This document shows positions 53,695 through 62,007 of a DNA stretch of 64,000 nt, piece by piece; positions within the stretch are counted from its first letter, which is position 1; each line of letters begins with the position of its first letter. Where the stretch lies: assembly GCA_900541585.1 (NCBI GenBank), contig UQKD01000004.1, forward strand, positions 62,001-126,000. The letters are read 5' to 3'. A program made the position numbers and the translations under genes. The DNA is from an uncultured Alistipes sp. Its GTDB lineage: Bacteria > Bacteroidota > Bacteroidia > Bacteroidales > Rikenellaceae. Under the pieces are notes generated by a model. That model did no database searches. It saw only the letters and a list, made by a program, of their open reading frames with translations, and was not told the origin of the DNA.

Positions 53695-54971
53695 TGGAGG
53701 TCGACGCGGATTTTATCGACCCGGTGCCCGTCCATCTCCTGCACCGTGAACCGAAGGTCGTGCGAGGTGAAGACGTCGCCCTTGCGCGGGAAATCGCGCT
53801 TGAGTTCGAGCATCAGCCCCGCGAGGGTTTCGGCCTCGCCCCGGACGTCGGCAAAGACGTCTTCGCCGATGTCGAGGATGCGTTCGAAATCCCCGAGGTG
53901 GGTCTTGCCCTCGAAAACATAGCTCTTGGCGTCGAGCCGCGTGTAGAAGCACTCGTCGTTGTCGCTCTCGTCGGAAATCTCGCCTACGATCTCCTCGATG
54001 ATGTCTTCGAGCGACACCAGTCCCAGCGTCGATCCGTACTCGTCGACGACGATAGCCATGTGGACCTTGTTCGACTGGAAGTCGGCCAGCAGGTCGTTGA
54101 TCTTTTTGTGTTCGGGAACGAAATAGGGCTTGCGGATCAGCTGCTGCCACGCGAAATCGCCGCCGTTGTTGATATAGGGCAGCAGGTCCTTGACATAGAG
54201 CGTCCCGCGGATGTTGTCCACATCCTCCTCGTAGACCGGGATGCGTGAGAAGCCCGATTCGATGATCGTCCTCTTGACCGTCTCGTAATCGGCCGTCATG
54301 GAGAGCACCGTGATGTCCACACGGGGTTTCATGATCTCCTGCACCTCGGTATTGACGAAGTTGACGATACCCGAAAGCATCACGTGCTCCTCGGGACTGG
54401 AACTCTGCGTCATGTCGACGGCATCGGCCAGTTCGTCGAGCGAAATCTCGCTCTTGTGCGCAGCCTTTTCGCTGATGCGGCTGCTCGTGCGGACCAGCGC
54501 ATAGGAGAGCGGGTAGAAAATCCACCGCAACACCAGCAGCGGACGGGCCACCATCGAGGCGAAACGCAGGGGAATCGTCTGCGCCAGCACCTTGGGCAGT
54601 ATCTCGCCGAAAAGCAGCAGCAGAAAGGTCACCAGCACGGTCTTGAACAGGAACTCGAACCGCAGGAAGGTGAAGACCGAGTCGATGATCCCGGCCGTGA
54701 GGATGACGATGCAGATATTGACCAGGTTGTTGACCACCAGAATCGTGGCCAGCAGCAGGTCGACGTTCGCCAGCAGCCGCAGCATGGCGGCAGCCGATGC
54801 GCTCCTGCGGCTCTGCAGGTGGCGGATGTCATTGTGCGAAAGGGAGAAAAAAGAAGTCTCGGCCCCCGAAACGAGCGCCGAAACACACAGCAGACAGAGC
54901 GTCACCGCGCAAAGCACGGCGATATGGGGTGAAAACCCGTTGAAAGTGATCCAGGAATGAGCGTCTTCCAA
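53691..54971 (-). CDS. GldE-like CNNM/CBS-domain membrane protein
   Basis: The 426-aa protein has a DUF21/CNNM membrane domain (four helices, about 15-190) with the SGAETSFFSLS signature and FGEILPKVLA. Two CBS domains follow (MKPRVDITVLSMTADYETVKRTIIESGFSRIPVYEE and VPEHKKINDLLADFQSNKVHMAIVVDEYGSTLGLVSLEDIIEEIVGEI), and then a CorC/HlyC domain (about 350-425). In gliding Bacteroidota it is the GldE partner of the lipoprotein GldD. Here it may be a divalent cation transport or regulator protein. It shares an operon with the downstream transferase. Confidence 0.87.
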   Translation of the reverse strand: MEDAHSWITFNGFSPHIAVLCAVTLCLLCVSALVSGAETSFFSLSHNDIRHLQSRRSASAAAMLRLLANVDLLLATILVVNNLVNICIVILTAGIIDSVFTFLRFEFLFKTVLVTFLLLLFGEILPKVLAQTIPLRFASMVARPLLVLRWIFYPLSYALVRTSSRISEKAAHKSEISLDELADAVDMTQSSSPEEHVMLSGIVNFVNTEVQEIMKPRVDITVLSMTADYETVKRTIIESGFSRIPVYEEDVDNIRGTLYVKDLLPYINNGGDFAWQQLIRKPYFVPEHKKINDLLADFQSNKVHMAIVVDEYGSTLGLVSLEDIIEEIVGEISDESDNDECFYTRLDAKSYVFEGKTHLGDFERILDIGEDVFADVRGEAETLAGLMLELKRDFPRKGDVFTSHDLRFTVQEMDGHRVDKIRVDLQ

Positions 54972-54987
54972 ACTGAAAATCGGTTAG

Positions 54988-56316
54988 TTAATCGAATAGC
55001 GAGCCGCCCTGCGTCTCCTCTTTTTGCGCCTGTGCATCGGTCGTATCGTCCTTCAGCACCTCCTTGCGGCTGCCGGGGACGCGCACGATGAACTTCGAGT
55101 TGCGCGACTGGTAGGCGGGTTTGGCCAGCAGGGTGTCGATGTTGCTGTAACGGGTCGGCTTGGCCCCGAGCATCACCAGTTCGGGCTGGCGCTGGGCGGG
55201 CTTGGGCGGCAGGGGCTTGATCGGCTCCAGCACGGGGGCTGCGGCGGGCGTCTCCTTGACGGCCGGTTCGACGGCGCGGACCGGAGGGATGATCTGCTTC
55301 ATCACGCCGGGCTGCGCGTCGCCTTCGAATCCCGTGGCCACGACCACCAGTTCGATGAAATTGCCCAGCTGCGGCTTCTCGCTCGTACCCCAGATGATGT
55401 TGGCGTTATGGATCACCCCGTTGTCGTCCTGCACGCTGGCATGGGCCTGGATATACTCCAGAATCCGCACCACCTCCTCGTACATCAGGGCGTCGGCGTC
55501 CGACACCGAGATATTGAGCAGGATATTCTTGGCGCCCGAAATCAGGTTGTGGTCCAGCAGCGGGGAGCGCAGCGACGCTTCGGCCACCGCCTCGGCGCGA
55601 TTGTCGCCGTCGGCCGTAGCCACGGCCATATGCGCCCGGCCGCTGTTGCGCATCACCTTCGAGACATCGGCGAAGTCGACGTTCACCAGATCGCTCTCGA
55701 CGGTGATAATCTCCGCGATGCCCTTGGCCGCAGAGGCCAGAATGTCGTCGGCCTTGCCGAAAGCCTGCTTCAGCGAGAGGCGGCCGTAGATCTCCAGGAT
55801 GTTTTCGTTGTTGATGATCAGCAGCGAGTCGGTGTTCTGGCGCAGTTCCTCGATGCCGCGGAACGCCTGCTCGTAACGGATCTTGCCCTCGACGGCCAGC
55901 GGCGAGGTGACGATGGCCACGGTCAGCAGCCCCATCTCCTTGGCCAGCTTGGCGATGACGGGCGATGCACCCGTGCCCGTTCCGCCGCCCATGCCGGCGG
56001 TGATGAAGAGCATCTTCGTACCGGCCTCTTCGAGCACCTGGCGGATTTCGGGCAACGACTCGACAGCCGCACGGCGGCCGTTCTCCGGGTCGTTCCCGGC
56101 CCCGAGCCCCTCGGACCCGAGACGGATTTTCCGCTCCACGGGGCTCTTGTCGAGTGCCTGCTGGTCGGTGTTGCAGACCATGAACGTTACGCCCCTGATC
56201 CCGAGGTTCCACATATGGTTTACGGCATTACCTCCTGCGCCGCCGACACCGACCACCGTAATGATCGAGCCGTCCGTGCGCGGGGCCTTGATTTCCGACA
56301 TCAATTCGTCTGTCAT
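54988..56316 (-). CDS. ftsZ: Cell division protein FtsZ
   Basis: The 442-aa tubulin homologue contains the GTP-binding GVGGAGGNAVNHM, the tubulin signature AGMGGGTGTGASPVIAKLAKEMG, NTDSLLIINNENILEIYG and the T7-type VDFADVSKVMRNSGRAHMA. A variable P/Q-rich linker (about 335-395) leads to a C-terminal tail with KPAYQSRNSKFIVRVPG, a diverged form of the conserved FtsA-binding peptide. It forms the Z-ring. It is separated from ftsA by a 346-nt gap. Confidence 0.96.
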   Translation of the reverse strand: MTDELMSEIKAPRTDGSIITVVGVGGAGGNAVNHMWNLGIRGVTFMVCNTDQQALDKSPVERKIRLGSEGLGAGNDPENGRRAAVESLPEIRQVLEEAGTKMLFITAGMGGGTGTGASPVIAKLAKEMGLLTVAIVTSPLAVEGKIRYEQAFRGIEELRQNTDSLLIINNENILEIYGRLSLKQAFGKADDILASAAKGIAEIITVESDLVNVDFADVSKVMRNSGRAHMAVATADGDNRAEAVAEASLRSPLLDHNLISGAKNILLNISVSDADALMYEEVVRILEYIQAHASVQDDNGVIHNANIIWGTSEKPQLGNFIELVVVATGFEGDAQPGVMKQIIPPVRAVEPAVKETPAAAPVLEPIKPLPPKPAQRQPELVMLGAKPTRYSNIDTLLAKPAYQSRNSKFIVRVPGSRKEVLKDDTTDAQAQKEETQGGSLFD

Positions 56317-56662
56317 ATCGTAATCTCTTTTTTATGCTCTTTTGGTGGCAAAAGTGCCAAAACCATCCGCATGTCGTTTTCCGCGGGAGTTCCCTCCGGT
56401 TCCAGCTGAACGGTTGGAGCAAGATCGGGCCTTTGCTCCCTCCCGTTCCGGGCGCGTGAGCCGTCGGTCACTCTTTTTCCGCTCCAAACGATAATGCGGA
56501 GTTTTTTAGTCTTATTTTAAAAACTGCGGAATGCTTCTAAAAACCGCTCTTGCTTTATTTTCCAAATAATTTAAACTATCTATTCCACGGGTGAGCAGTT
56601 GTCATTCACAGCTCCGGCATCGAGTCGGAATCCTTCCCCCGCACTCGCCTAAACTCCTTCCC
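56317..56662. other. 346-nt gap between ftsA and ftsZ
   Basis: No reading frame of length is visible. The stretch is mixed, with an AT-rich middle (56510-56580). On the - strand TATCGTTTG and AATTATTTG look like -7 elements with a spacing off by one base, and none is an exact match. It probably holds a promoter or leader for ftsZ. Confidence 0.5.
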
Positions 56663-58129
56663 CTAAATCTCTTCGTCCTCTGCGGCCGAGAAACTCTTGT
56701 TGATCTTGTCGAAGGTCTTCTGGAAGATCGCGCCCCAATTGCGGCTGCGCTTGGGTTCGATCATCGGCGGTTCATCGACACGCTCTTCGTCCCGCGGCCC
56801 GGCCGTTTCAGCCCCGGCCTGCGTCCCGGAATCGGCCTCCGGAGCCGGCACGGGAGGCGTATAAGGCTGGGCCGCACGCGGCTGCGGGGCCTTGAATCCG
56901 CCCGCCGCGGGCTGCGGCGGCGTGAAAGGCCGGTGCGGCTCGGGACGCGGAGCCGCGGGGCGCTCGATGACGGCGCAGCCGCCCAGTTCGGCTCCCTTGA
57001 GCAGGATGCCCACGGCGGTCGAGAAAGCGGCGTCCGCGACCTTCTCCTTCGACTCCCCGGTGATTCCCGTCTCGGGTACGGCGACACGCACGTCCATGCC
57101 CGTCACGCGGCGGAACAGTTCGTCGAGGTCCTTGAGTTTGGCCGAACCGCCCGTCAGCACGATGCCGTAGGCCAGTTTACCGGCGTATCCCGAATCCTTG
57201 ATCTCCTGCTGCACAAACTCGGCGATGTCCGTGGCGCGGGCCTCGATCACCGTGGCCAGGTTGCGCAGCAGAATGTCCTTCGCCTCGCGGGCCGTGCGGC
57301 CGTTGACGCGGATCAGCTTGTCCTCGGGGGCCAGTTCGGCGACCGCCGAACCGTATTTCTGCTTGAGGCTCTCGACGTGTTTCTCGGGAACGCTCATCGT
57401 GCGGATGTCGCGGTTGATGGCCGATGCGCCCATCGGGATCGAAGCGACGTAACGCACCACATTGCGGTAATAGACCGTCACGTCGGTAACGCCGCCGCCG
57501 ACGTCGACCACGGCCACGCCCTCCTCCTTCTCATCGGGCAGCAGCACCGCCTCGGGCGTCGCCAGCGCGTCGGACATGACGCCCAGCATCTTGATCCCGA
57601 GGCGCTTCAAGGCCATATCGAGACGCTGCATCGGGGTTTTGAGGCAGAGGATGAAGTTGAACGTCGACGAAAGTTTCTTGCCGAACGAACCCACGGGATT
57701 ACGCACCTCCTGGCTGTCGTCGACCATGTAGTTCTGGGGCACGCGCTCCATGATGGTCTCGTCGTCGGGGGCCTGCACGTTGCGCATGCGGTCGAAGAGC
57801 GCATCGACGTCCTTCTGGTTGACGCCGTTCTGGGGATCGTAGACAAAGACATGGTCGGTATGGCGCGCACAGCGCACGAAATCGCCCGAGATACCGGCAT
57901 ACGCCTCCGTGATGCGGATTCCGAGCTGCTGCTCGGCCTCCGACACGGCCTCGCGGATGGCGCGGCTCACCAGTTCGATATTCTCGATCCGGCCCGCGTT
58001 GACCCCTTCGACGGGCTTCGTGACGACACACGCCACGTCAAGCAGGCCTTCGGGCGTCCTCTCGCCGACGGCCACCACGACCGACGAGCAGCCCAAATCG
58101 ACGGCAACGGTATAATTCTTCTTTTCCAC
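56663..58129 (-). CDS. ftsA: Cell division protein FtsA
   Basis: The 488-aa actin-like ATPase has the phosphate-1 motif TVAVDLGCSSVVVAVGE, a VAVVDVGGGVTDVTVY phosphate-2 region and GIVLTGGSAKLKDLDELF (adenosine motif). The C-terminal 85 residues are a P/A-rich linker followed by a basic-amphipathic tail (RNWGAIFQKTFDKINKSFSAAEDEEI), the expected membrane anchor. It tethers FtsZ to the membrane. It lies 12 nt downstream of ftsQ. Confidence 0.95.
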   Translation of the reverse strand: MEKKNYTVAVDLGCSSVVVAVGERTPEGLLDVACVVTKPVEGVNAGRIENIELVSRAIREAVSEAEQQLGIRITEAYAGISGDFVRCARHTDHVFVYDPQNGVNQKDVDALFDRMRNVQAPDDETIMERVPQNYMVDDSQEVRNPVGSFGKKLSSTFNFILCLKTPMQRLDMALKRLGIKMLGVMSDALATPEAVLLPDEKEEGVAVVDVGGGVTDVTVYYRNVVRYVASIPMGASAINRDIRTMSVPEKHVESLKQKYGSAVAELAPEDKLIRVNGRTAREAKDILLRNLATVIEARATDIAEFVQQEIKDSGYAGKLAYGIVLTGGSAKLKDLDELFRRVTGMDVRVAVPETGITGESKEKVADAAFSTAVGILLKGAELGGCAVIERPAAPRPEPHRPFTPPQPAAGGFKAPQPRAAQPYTPPVPAPEADSGTQAGAETAGPRDEERVDEPPMIEPKRSRNWGAIFQKTFDKINKSFSAAEDEEI

Positions 58130-58141
58130 GGTATAATCCTT

Positions 58142-59242
58142 TTACTTCTTGCAGACCACCTGGTCGTTATATCTGATATCAATAGTGCGGTATTCGCTCC
58201 AGCCGATCGACGAAAGGCCGCTGCGGTAGAACCGCAGCAGTTTGTCGAACTTGCGCTCCACGTCGTCCAACCGGCCGAAAAGCACGCTGAAGCGGCCGCT
58301 GCGGGGCGTAAGCTCGACCTCCAATGCTCCGCTGGGGGTCGTTTTCGCGGTGATCTGCACCACTTCCGACCTCCAGAAATCATCGTCTTCGACAGTTTCT
58401 ACAAAGGTAAGGAGTTTCATGAAATCTTCGTAGCTTTTCTCCAACTTTTTTTGTTTCCGCCGCTCGGCCTCCTGCAACCCGGCGATACGCTCGATCTCCC
58501 CGCGGATCACGCCCGCCCGGTAGCGGTAGGTGCGGCGCAGTCCGGCCTTCTTTTCGCGCAGCGCGTCGACCCGCGCATCGAACTCCTGCGAACCCTCCAG
58601 CCGCCACCACTGCCGCTTGATGCGCATGCGGCGCAGGGCCGAAATGTTGCGGTCGTTCTCCATCTCACGCCGGTAGAGGGGGTATTTCTCGCGTTCGAGT
58701 TCGGCGATGCGTCCGTCGATCTCGCCGAGGCGCAGGTCGATATGCTCCCGCACGCTCCCCACGTACGACGCGGGAAAGGGCGGGCGGTAACTTCCGGTGA
58801 CCACCGGGACGTAGAGCGACGAGGCGCGCGGCGCGGCGAAGACATAACCCTCGGCGGTCACGTAGGCGTTCATGCCGTCGGTCAGCAGGCGCACCAGCGG
58901 CTTGCGCTGGCTGATCTCGATATGCAGCGTTCCCCCGTAGGAGACATAGGCAACCGTTTTATCCACGAATCCGTTACGGGCGATCAGCTGTTCGATGCCC
59001 GTCAGATCCACCGCATCAACTGCCGTGCCGAGTGTCTTGATTCCGGCCTGCGAAATCCACTGGCGGACCATCGCTGCCGAGACCAGATGTCCCTGCGAAG
59101 AGCTGTCCACCACCTCGATCTCCAGCCTTCCGACCGTGCCCGCACTGCGCACGCGCCGCGCCGCCGAGGCCGCAAAGACGATGTATGCGGCCACGGCGAC
59201 CCACAGCAGGGTCAGAAGCGTGTATCGGAGATATTTGTTCAA
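58142..59242 (-). CDS. ftsQ: Cell division protein FtsQ with coiled-coil insertion
   Basis: The 366-aa protein has a single N-terminal helix (LRYTLLTLLWVAVAAYIVFA) and a periplasmic POTRA/beta region (GIEQLIARNGFVDKTVAYVSYGGTLHIEISQRKPLVRLLTDGMNAYVTAEGYVFAAP). It is far longer than the about 240-280 aa I know for this protein. Residues about 170-285 are a highly charged, mostly helical insertion (LGEIDGRIAELEREKYPLYRREMENDRNI...KKLEKSYEDFMKLL) placed inside the beta domain. The TTG at 59242 is used because the only in-frame alternatives upstream follow a stop. It lies between murC and ftsA. Confidence 0.88.
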   Translation of the reverse strand: MNKYLRYTLLTLLWVAVAAYIVFAASAARRVRSAGTVGRLEIEVVDSSSQGHLVSAAMVRQWISQAGIKTLGTAVDAVDLTGIEQLIARNGFVDKTVAYVSYGGTLHIEISQRKPLVRLLTDGMNAYVTAEGYVFAAPRASSLYVPVVTGSYRPPFPASYVGSVREHIDLRLGEIDGRIAELEREKYPLYRREMENDRNISALRRMRIKRQWWRLEGSQEFDARVDALREKKAGLRRTYRYRAGVIRGEIERIAGLQEAERRKQKKLEKSYEDFMKLLTFVETVEDDDFWRSEVVQITAKTTPSGALEVELTPRSGRFSVLFGRLDDVERKFDKLLRFYRSGLSSIGWSEYRTIDIRYNDQVVCKK

Positions 59243-59325
59243 CGAATCAATATGTCAGTCATTTCGTATCATCCATGCGTCCGCGCCGGGCGGCAGCGCC
59301 TCGCCGCCAAAAGGCGGTCGGGCCG

Positions 59326-60708
59326 TCAGCTCTTCGCCCGGAGCTTTTCGGCGATCGCCCCGCAGCAGGCGTCGATATTGCCCGCGCCGAAACTGATCAC
59401 CACGTCGGTGTCCATCGCGGCCACCTCGTCGGCCAAACGGTCGCGGTCGACGATGCGGCACGGCACGGCGACCCGTCGGGCGATGATCTCCGAAGTGATG
59501 CCCGGAATCGGCTCCTCGCGCGCCGGGTAGATCGGCAGCAGCACCACTTCGTCGGCATGCGAAAGCGCCTCGGCGAACTCCGCATGGAGGTCGCGCGTAC
59601 GGGTGTAGAGGTGGGGCTGGAACAGCGCCGTGATCCGCCGCCCGGGAAACATCCGGCCAACGGAGGTGAGCGTCGCGGCCAGTTCGCGCGGATGGTGGGC
59701 ATAGTCGTCCATATAGACCTGTTTCGGGGTGTTAATGTAGAACTCGAAACGCCGCTTCACGCCCGAGAACGAAGCCAGCCCCTCGCGCAGCCGCTCCGCA
59801 TCGAGTCCGGTCCCTGCGGCTTTCGCCGCACACCACACCGAAGCGACGGCCGCAACCGCATTTTCGATATTGACCCAGCCGGGGATGCCCAGCGTACACC
59901 CTTCGAACGTGCCCGAGGGTGTCACGAGGTCGTAACGGTAGTGCCCCCCTTCGAGCAGCCGCACGTTGTGGGCGTAGAAGTCGCACGGCTCATCAAACGA
60001 GTAGCGGTAGACGGTGACCGCCGGGTTGTCGAGCGCAATGTCGACGCCCTGCTTGATGATCAGCGAGCCGCCCGGCCGGATCTGCCGCACGAACTGCGAG
60101 AAGGCCTCCTTCACCGCCTCGTGCGTCCCGTAGATGTCGAGGTGGTCGGCGTCGGCCGAGGTGACCACCGCCACGTCGGGATACAGCCGCAGGAACGACC
60201 GGTCGAACTCGTCGGCTTCGACAGCCAGCCTTCCGCCCCCGCCCAGCACCAGATTGCCGCCGAAATTCTTCGAAATGCCCCCCAGAAAAGCCGAGCCGCC
60301 GCCCGTCAGCACGCGGTTGAGCCATGCCACCATCGTCGACGTGGTGGTCTTGCCGTGCGTGCCCGCCACGGCCATCACGTATTTGCCCTCCGCAAGGTGG
60401 CCCAGCATCTGCGAACGCTTCTCGACGCAGAAACCGTGTTCGCGAAAATAACGGTATTCGCTGTGATCCTGCGGCACGGCCGGGGTGTAGACGACCATCG
60501 TGTCGTTCGGGTCGAGAAACCCTTCGGGGATCAGCCGCACGTCGTCCTCGTAGTGGACCGCCGCACCCTCCGCTTCGAGTTCGGCGGTCAGGTGCGAAGG
60601 TGTGCGGTCATAGCCCGCGACGGCATACCCCTCGTGCAGGAAATAGCGTGCCAGGGCACTCATGCCGATGCCGCCGATACCCAGAAAATAGACGTTCTTG
60701 TATTCCAT
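59326..60708 (-). CDS. murC: UDP-N-acetylmuramate-L-alanine ligase
   Basis: The 460-aa protein has an N-terminal Rossmann motif (VYFLGIGGIGMSALARYF), the ATP-binding loop AVAGTHGKTTTSTMVAW, NFGGNLVLGG, VVTSADADHLDIYGTHEAV and a C-terminal DDYAHHPRELAATL. It adds L-Ala to UDP-MurNAc in the cytoplasm. The ATG at 60708 overlaps the murG stop by 1 nt (TGATG), so the two are coupled. Confidence 0.96.
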   Translation of the reverse strand: MEYKNVYFLGIGGIGMSALARYFLHEGYAVAGYDRTPSHLTAELEAEGAAVHYEDDVRLIPEGFLDPNDTMVVYTPAVPQDHSEYRYFREHGFCVEKRSQMLGHLAEGKYVMAVAGTHGKTTTSTMVAWLNRVLTGGGSAFLGGISKNFGGNLVLGGGGRLAVEADEFDRSFLRLYPDVAVVTSADADHLDIYGTHEAVKEAFSQFVRQIRPGGSLIIKQGVDIALDNPAVTVYRYSFDEPCDFYAHNVRLLEGGHYRYDLVTPSGTFEGCTLGIPGWVNIENAVAAVASVWCAAKAAGTGLDAERLREGLASFSGVKRRFEFYINTPKQVYMDDYAHHPRELAATLTSVGRMFPGRRITALFQPHLYTRTRDLHAEFAEALSHADEVVLLPIYPAREEPIPGITSEIIARRVAVPCRIVDRDRLADEVAAMDTDVVISFGAGNIDACCGAIAEKLRAKS

Positions 60709-61808
60709 CACTTCATTACCTTTACAATCTCATCGACAATGTCTTCCGCGGCGTCGGGCCTGGCCAGCGCCTCCAGATTGCGGCTCATCGCCGCCAGCGC
60801 CTCCCGATCCGCCAGCAACTCCATGGCCCGCGGCATCGCCTTCGTCCGGCACTCGGCGTCCGAAACGACCACCGCCGCGCCCTTCGTCTCCAGCGCCCGG
60901 GCATTTTTGGTCTGATGGTCCTCGGCCACGTTGGGCGACGGCACGAACAGCACCGGTTTCGCCACGAGGCACAGCTCCGAGACCGTCCCGGCCCCGCTGC
61001 GCGAGACGACCAGGTCGGCCGCGGCGTAGGCATAGTCCATGCGGTCGATGAAGGCCCCCTGCCAGACGTGCCCGGCGGGGTGTGCGGCCAGAAAGGCCTG
61101 CATCTCACGCTCGTAGTACTTGCCCGTCTGCCAAATCACCTGCACGGGGGCTTCGCCGCCCGTTTCGACGATCCACGCCTTCATCATCTCGTTGAGCGAC
61201 CGCGTGCCGAGCGACCCGCCGACCACCAGGATCACCGGAAGGTCGGGCGTCAGGCCGTAGTATTTCAGCGCTTCGGAGCGGTCGGCGCCCGCTTTCGAGA
61301 AGCGGCCCCGCAGCGGGTTGCCCGTCAGGACGATCTTCGCCGCCGGGAAGAAGCGTTCCATCCCCTCGTAGGCCGTGCAGATCCGCCGCGCGCCCTTCGC
61401 GAGGATTTTATTCGTGACGCCCGCATAGGAGTTCTGCTCCTGAATCACGGTCGGCACGCCCATCCGCTGCGCGGCCCACAACACCGGGGCGCTGGCATAG
61501 CCGCCGAAGCCCACCACGGCGTCGGCCCCGAAGTCGCGGATGATCTTCTTCGCCATCCGGATGCTCTTCACGGCCTTGAACGGCACGGCGAGGTTGTGCC
61601 AGTCCAGCCGCCGCTGAAGGCCCGCGATCGGCAGGCCCGCAATGCGGTAGCCCAGCGCCGGAACCTTCTCCATCTCCATCTTGCCCTCGGCCCCGACGAA
61701 CAGCAGTTCGACCTCGTCGCCCAGCCGCCGTTTCAGCGCCTCGGCGACCGCTACGGCCGGGTAGATATGGCCTCCGGTTCCACCTCCGGAAAGAATGATT
61801 TTTTTCAT
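60708..61808 (-). CDS. murG: Lipid II synthase MurG (GlcNAc transferase)
   Basis: The 366-aa GT28 protein has IILSGGGTGGHIYPAVAVAEAL, FGGYASAPVLWAAQRMGVPTVIQEQNSYAG, VVGGSLGTRSLNEMM, DLVVSRSGAGTVSELCLVAKPVLFVPSPNVAEDHQTKNA. It transfers GlcNAc to lipid I at the membrane to make lipid II. It sits 13 nt after the 49-aa gene and overlaps murC. Confidence 0.96.
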   Translation of the reverse strand: MKKIILSGGGTGGHIYPAVAVAEALKRRLGDEVELLFVGAEGKMEMEKVPALGYRIAGLPIAGLQRRLDWHNLAVPFKAVKSIRMAKKIIRDFGADAVVGFGGYASAPVLWAAQRMGVPTVIQEQNSYAGVTNKILAKGARRICTAYEGMERFFPAAKIVLTGNPLRGRFSKAGADRSEALKYYGLTPDLPVILVVGGSLGTRSLNEMMKAWIVETGGEAPVQVIWQTGKYYEREMQAFLAAHPAGHVWQGAFIDRMDYAYAAADLVVSRSGAGTVSELCLVAKPVLFVPSPNVAEDHQTKNARALETKGAAVVVSDAECRTKAMPRAMELLADREALAAMSRNLEALARPDAAEDIVDEIVKVMK

Positions 61809-61821
61809 TACAACCTGCGTT

Positions 61822-61971
61822 TCAATGTTTACGGTTTATACTTGCAGCTGCCCCGGCACAAACGCCGATCAGCAAGCCGATAACGAGTATCGCAAAATTA
61901 TCGGTCAGAAAACTGATTATCAAACCCAGAATCAGTCCGGTCGAAATTCCCCAAGCATAATTTTTCTTCAT
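61822..61971 (-). CDS. Small two-helix membrane protein, 49 aa, next to murG
   Basis: This short ORF starts at the ATG at 61971 and stops with TGA at 61824-61822. The peptide MKKNYAWGISTGLILGLIIS, then FLTDNFAILVIGLLIGVCAG, then AAASINRKH forms two hydrophobic helices with glycine spacing (GxxxGxxxG-like) joined by a short TDN turn. Lys at the N-terminus and RKH at the C-terminus suit a membrane protein with both ends in the cytoplasm. It lies between yifB (36 nt) and murG (13 nt) on the same strand, so it is probably cotranscribed. I cannot name a family. Confidence 0.6.
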   Translation of the reverse strand: MKKNYAWGISTGLILGLIISFLTDNFAILVIGLLIGVCAGAAASINRKH

Positions 61972-62007
61972 ACTTCCTATTTTAATCGACTCCGGCTTCT
62001 GCCAAAA

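Noticed and set aside
56317..56662. A hidden small gene between ftsA and ftsZ
   Set aside because: All frames are broken by stops within a few tens of codons and no start with a plausible product could be found.
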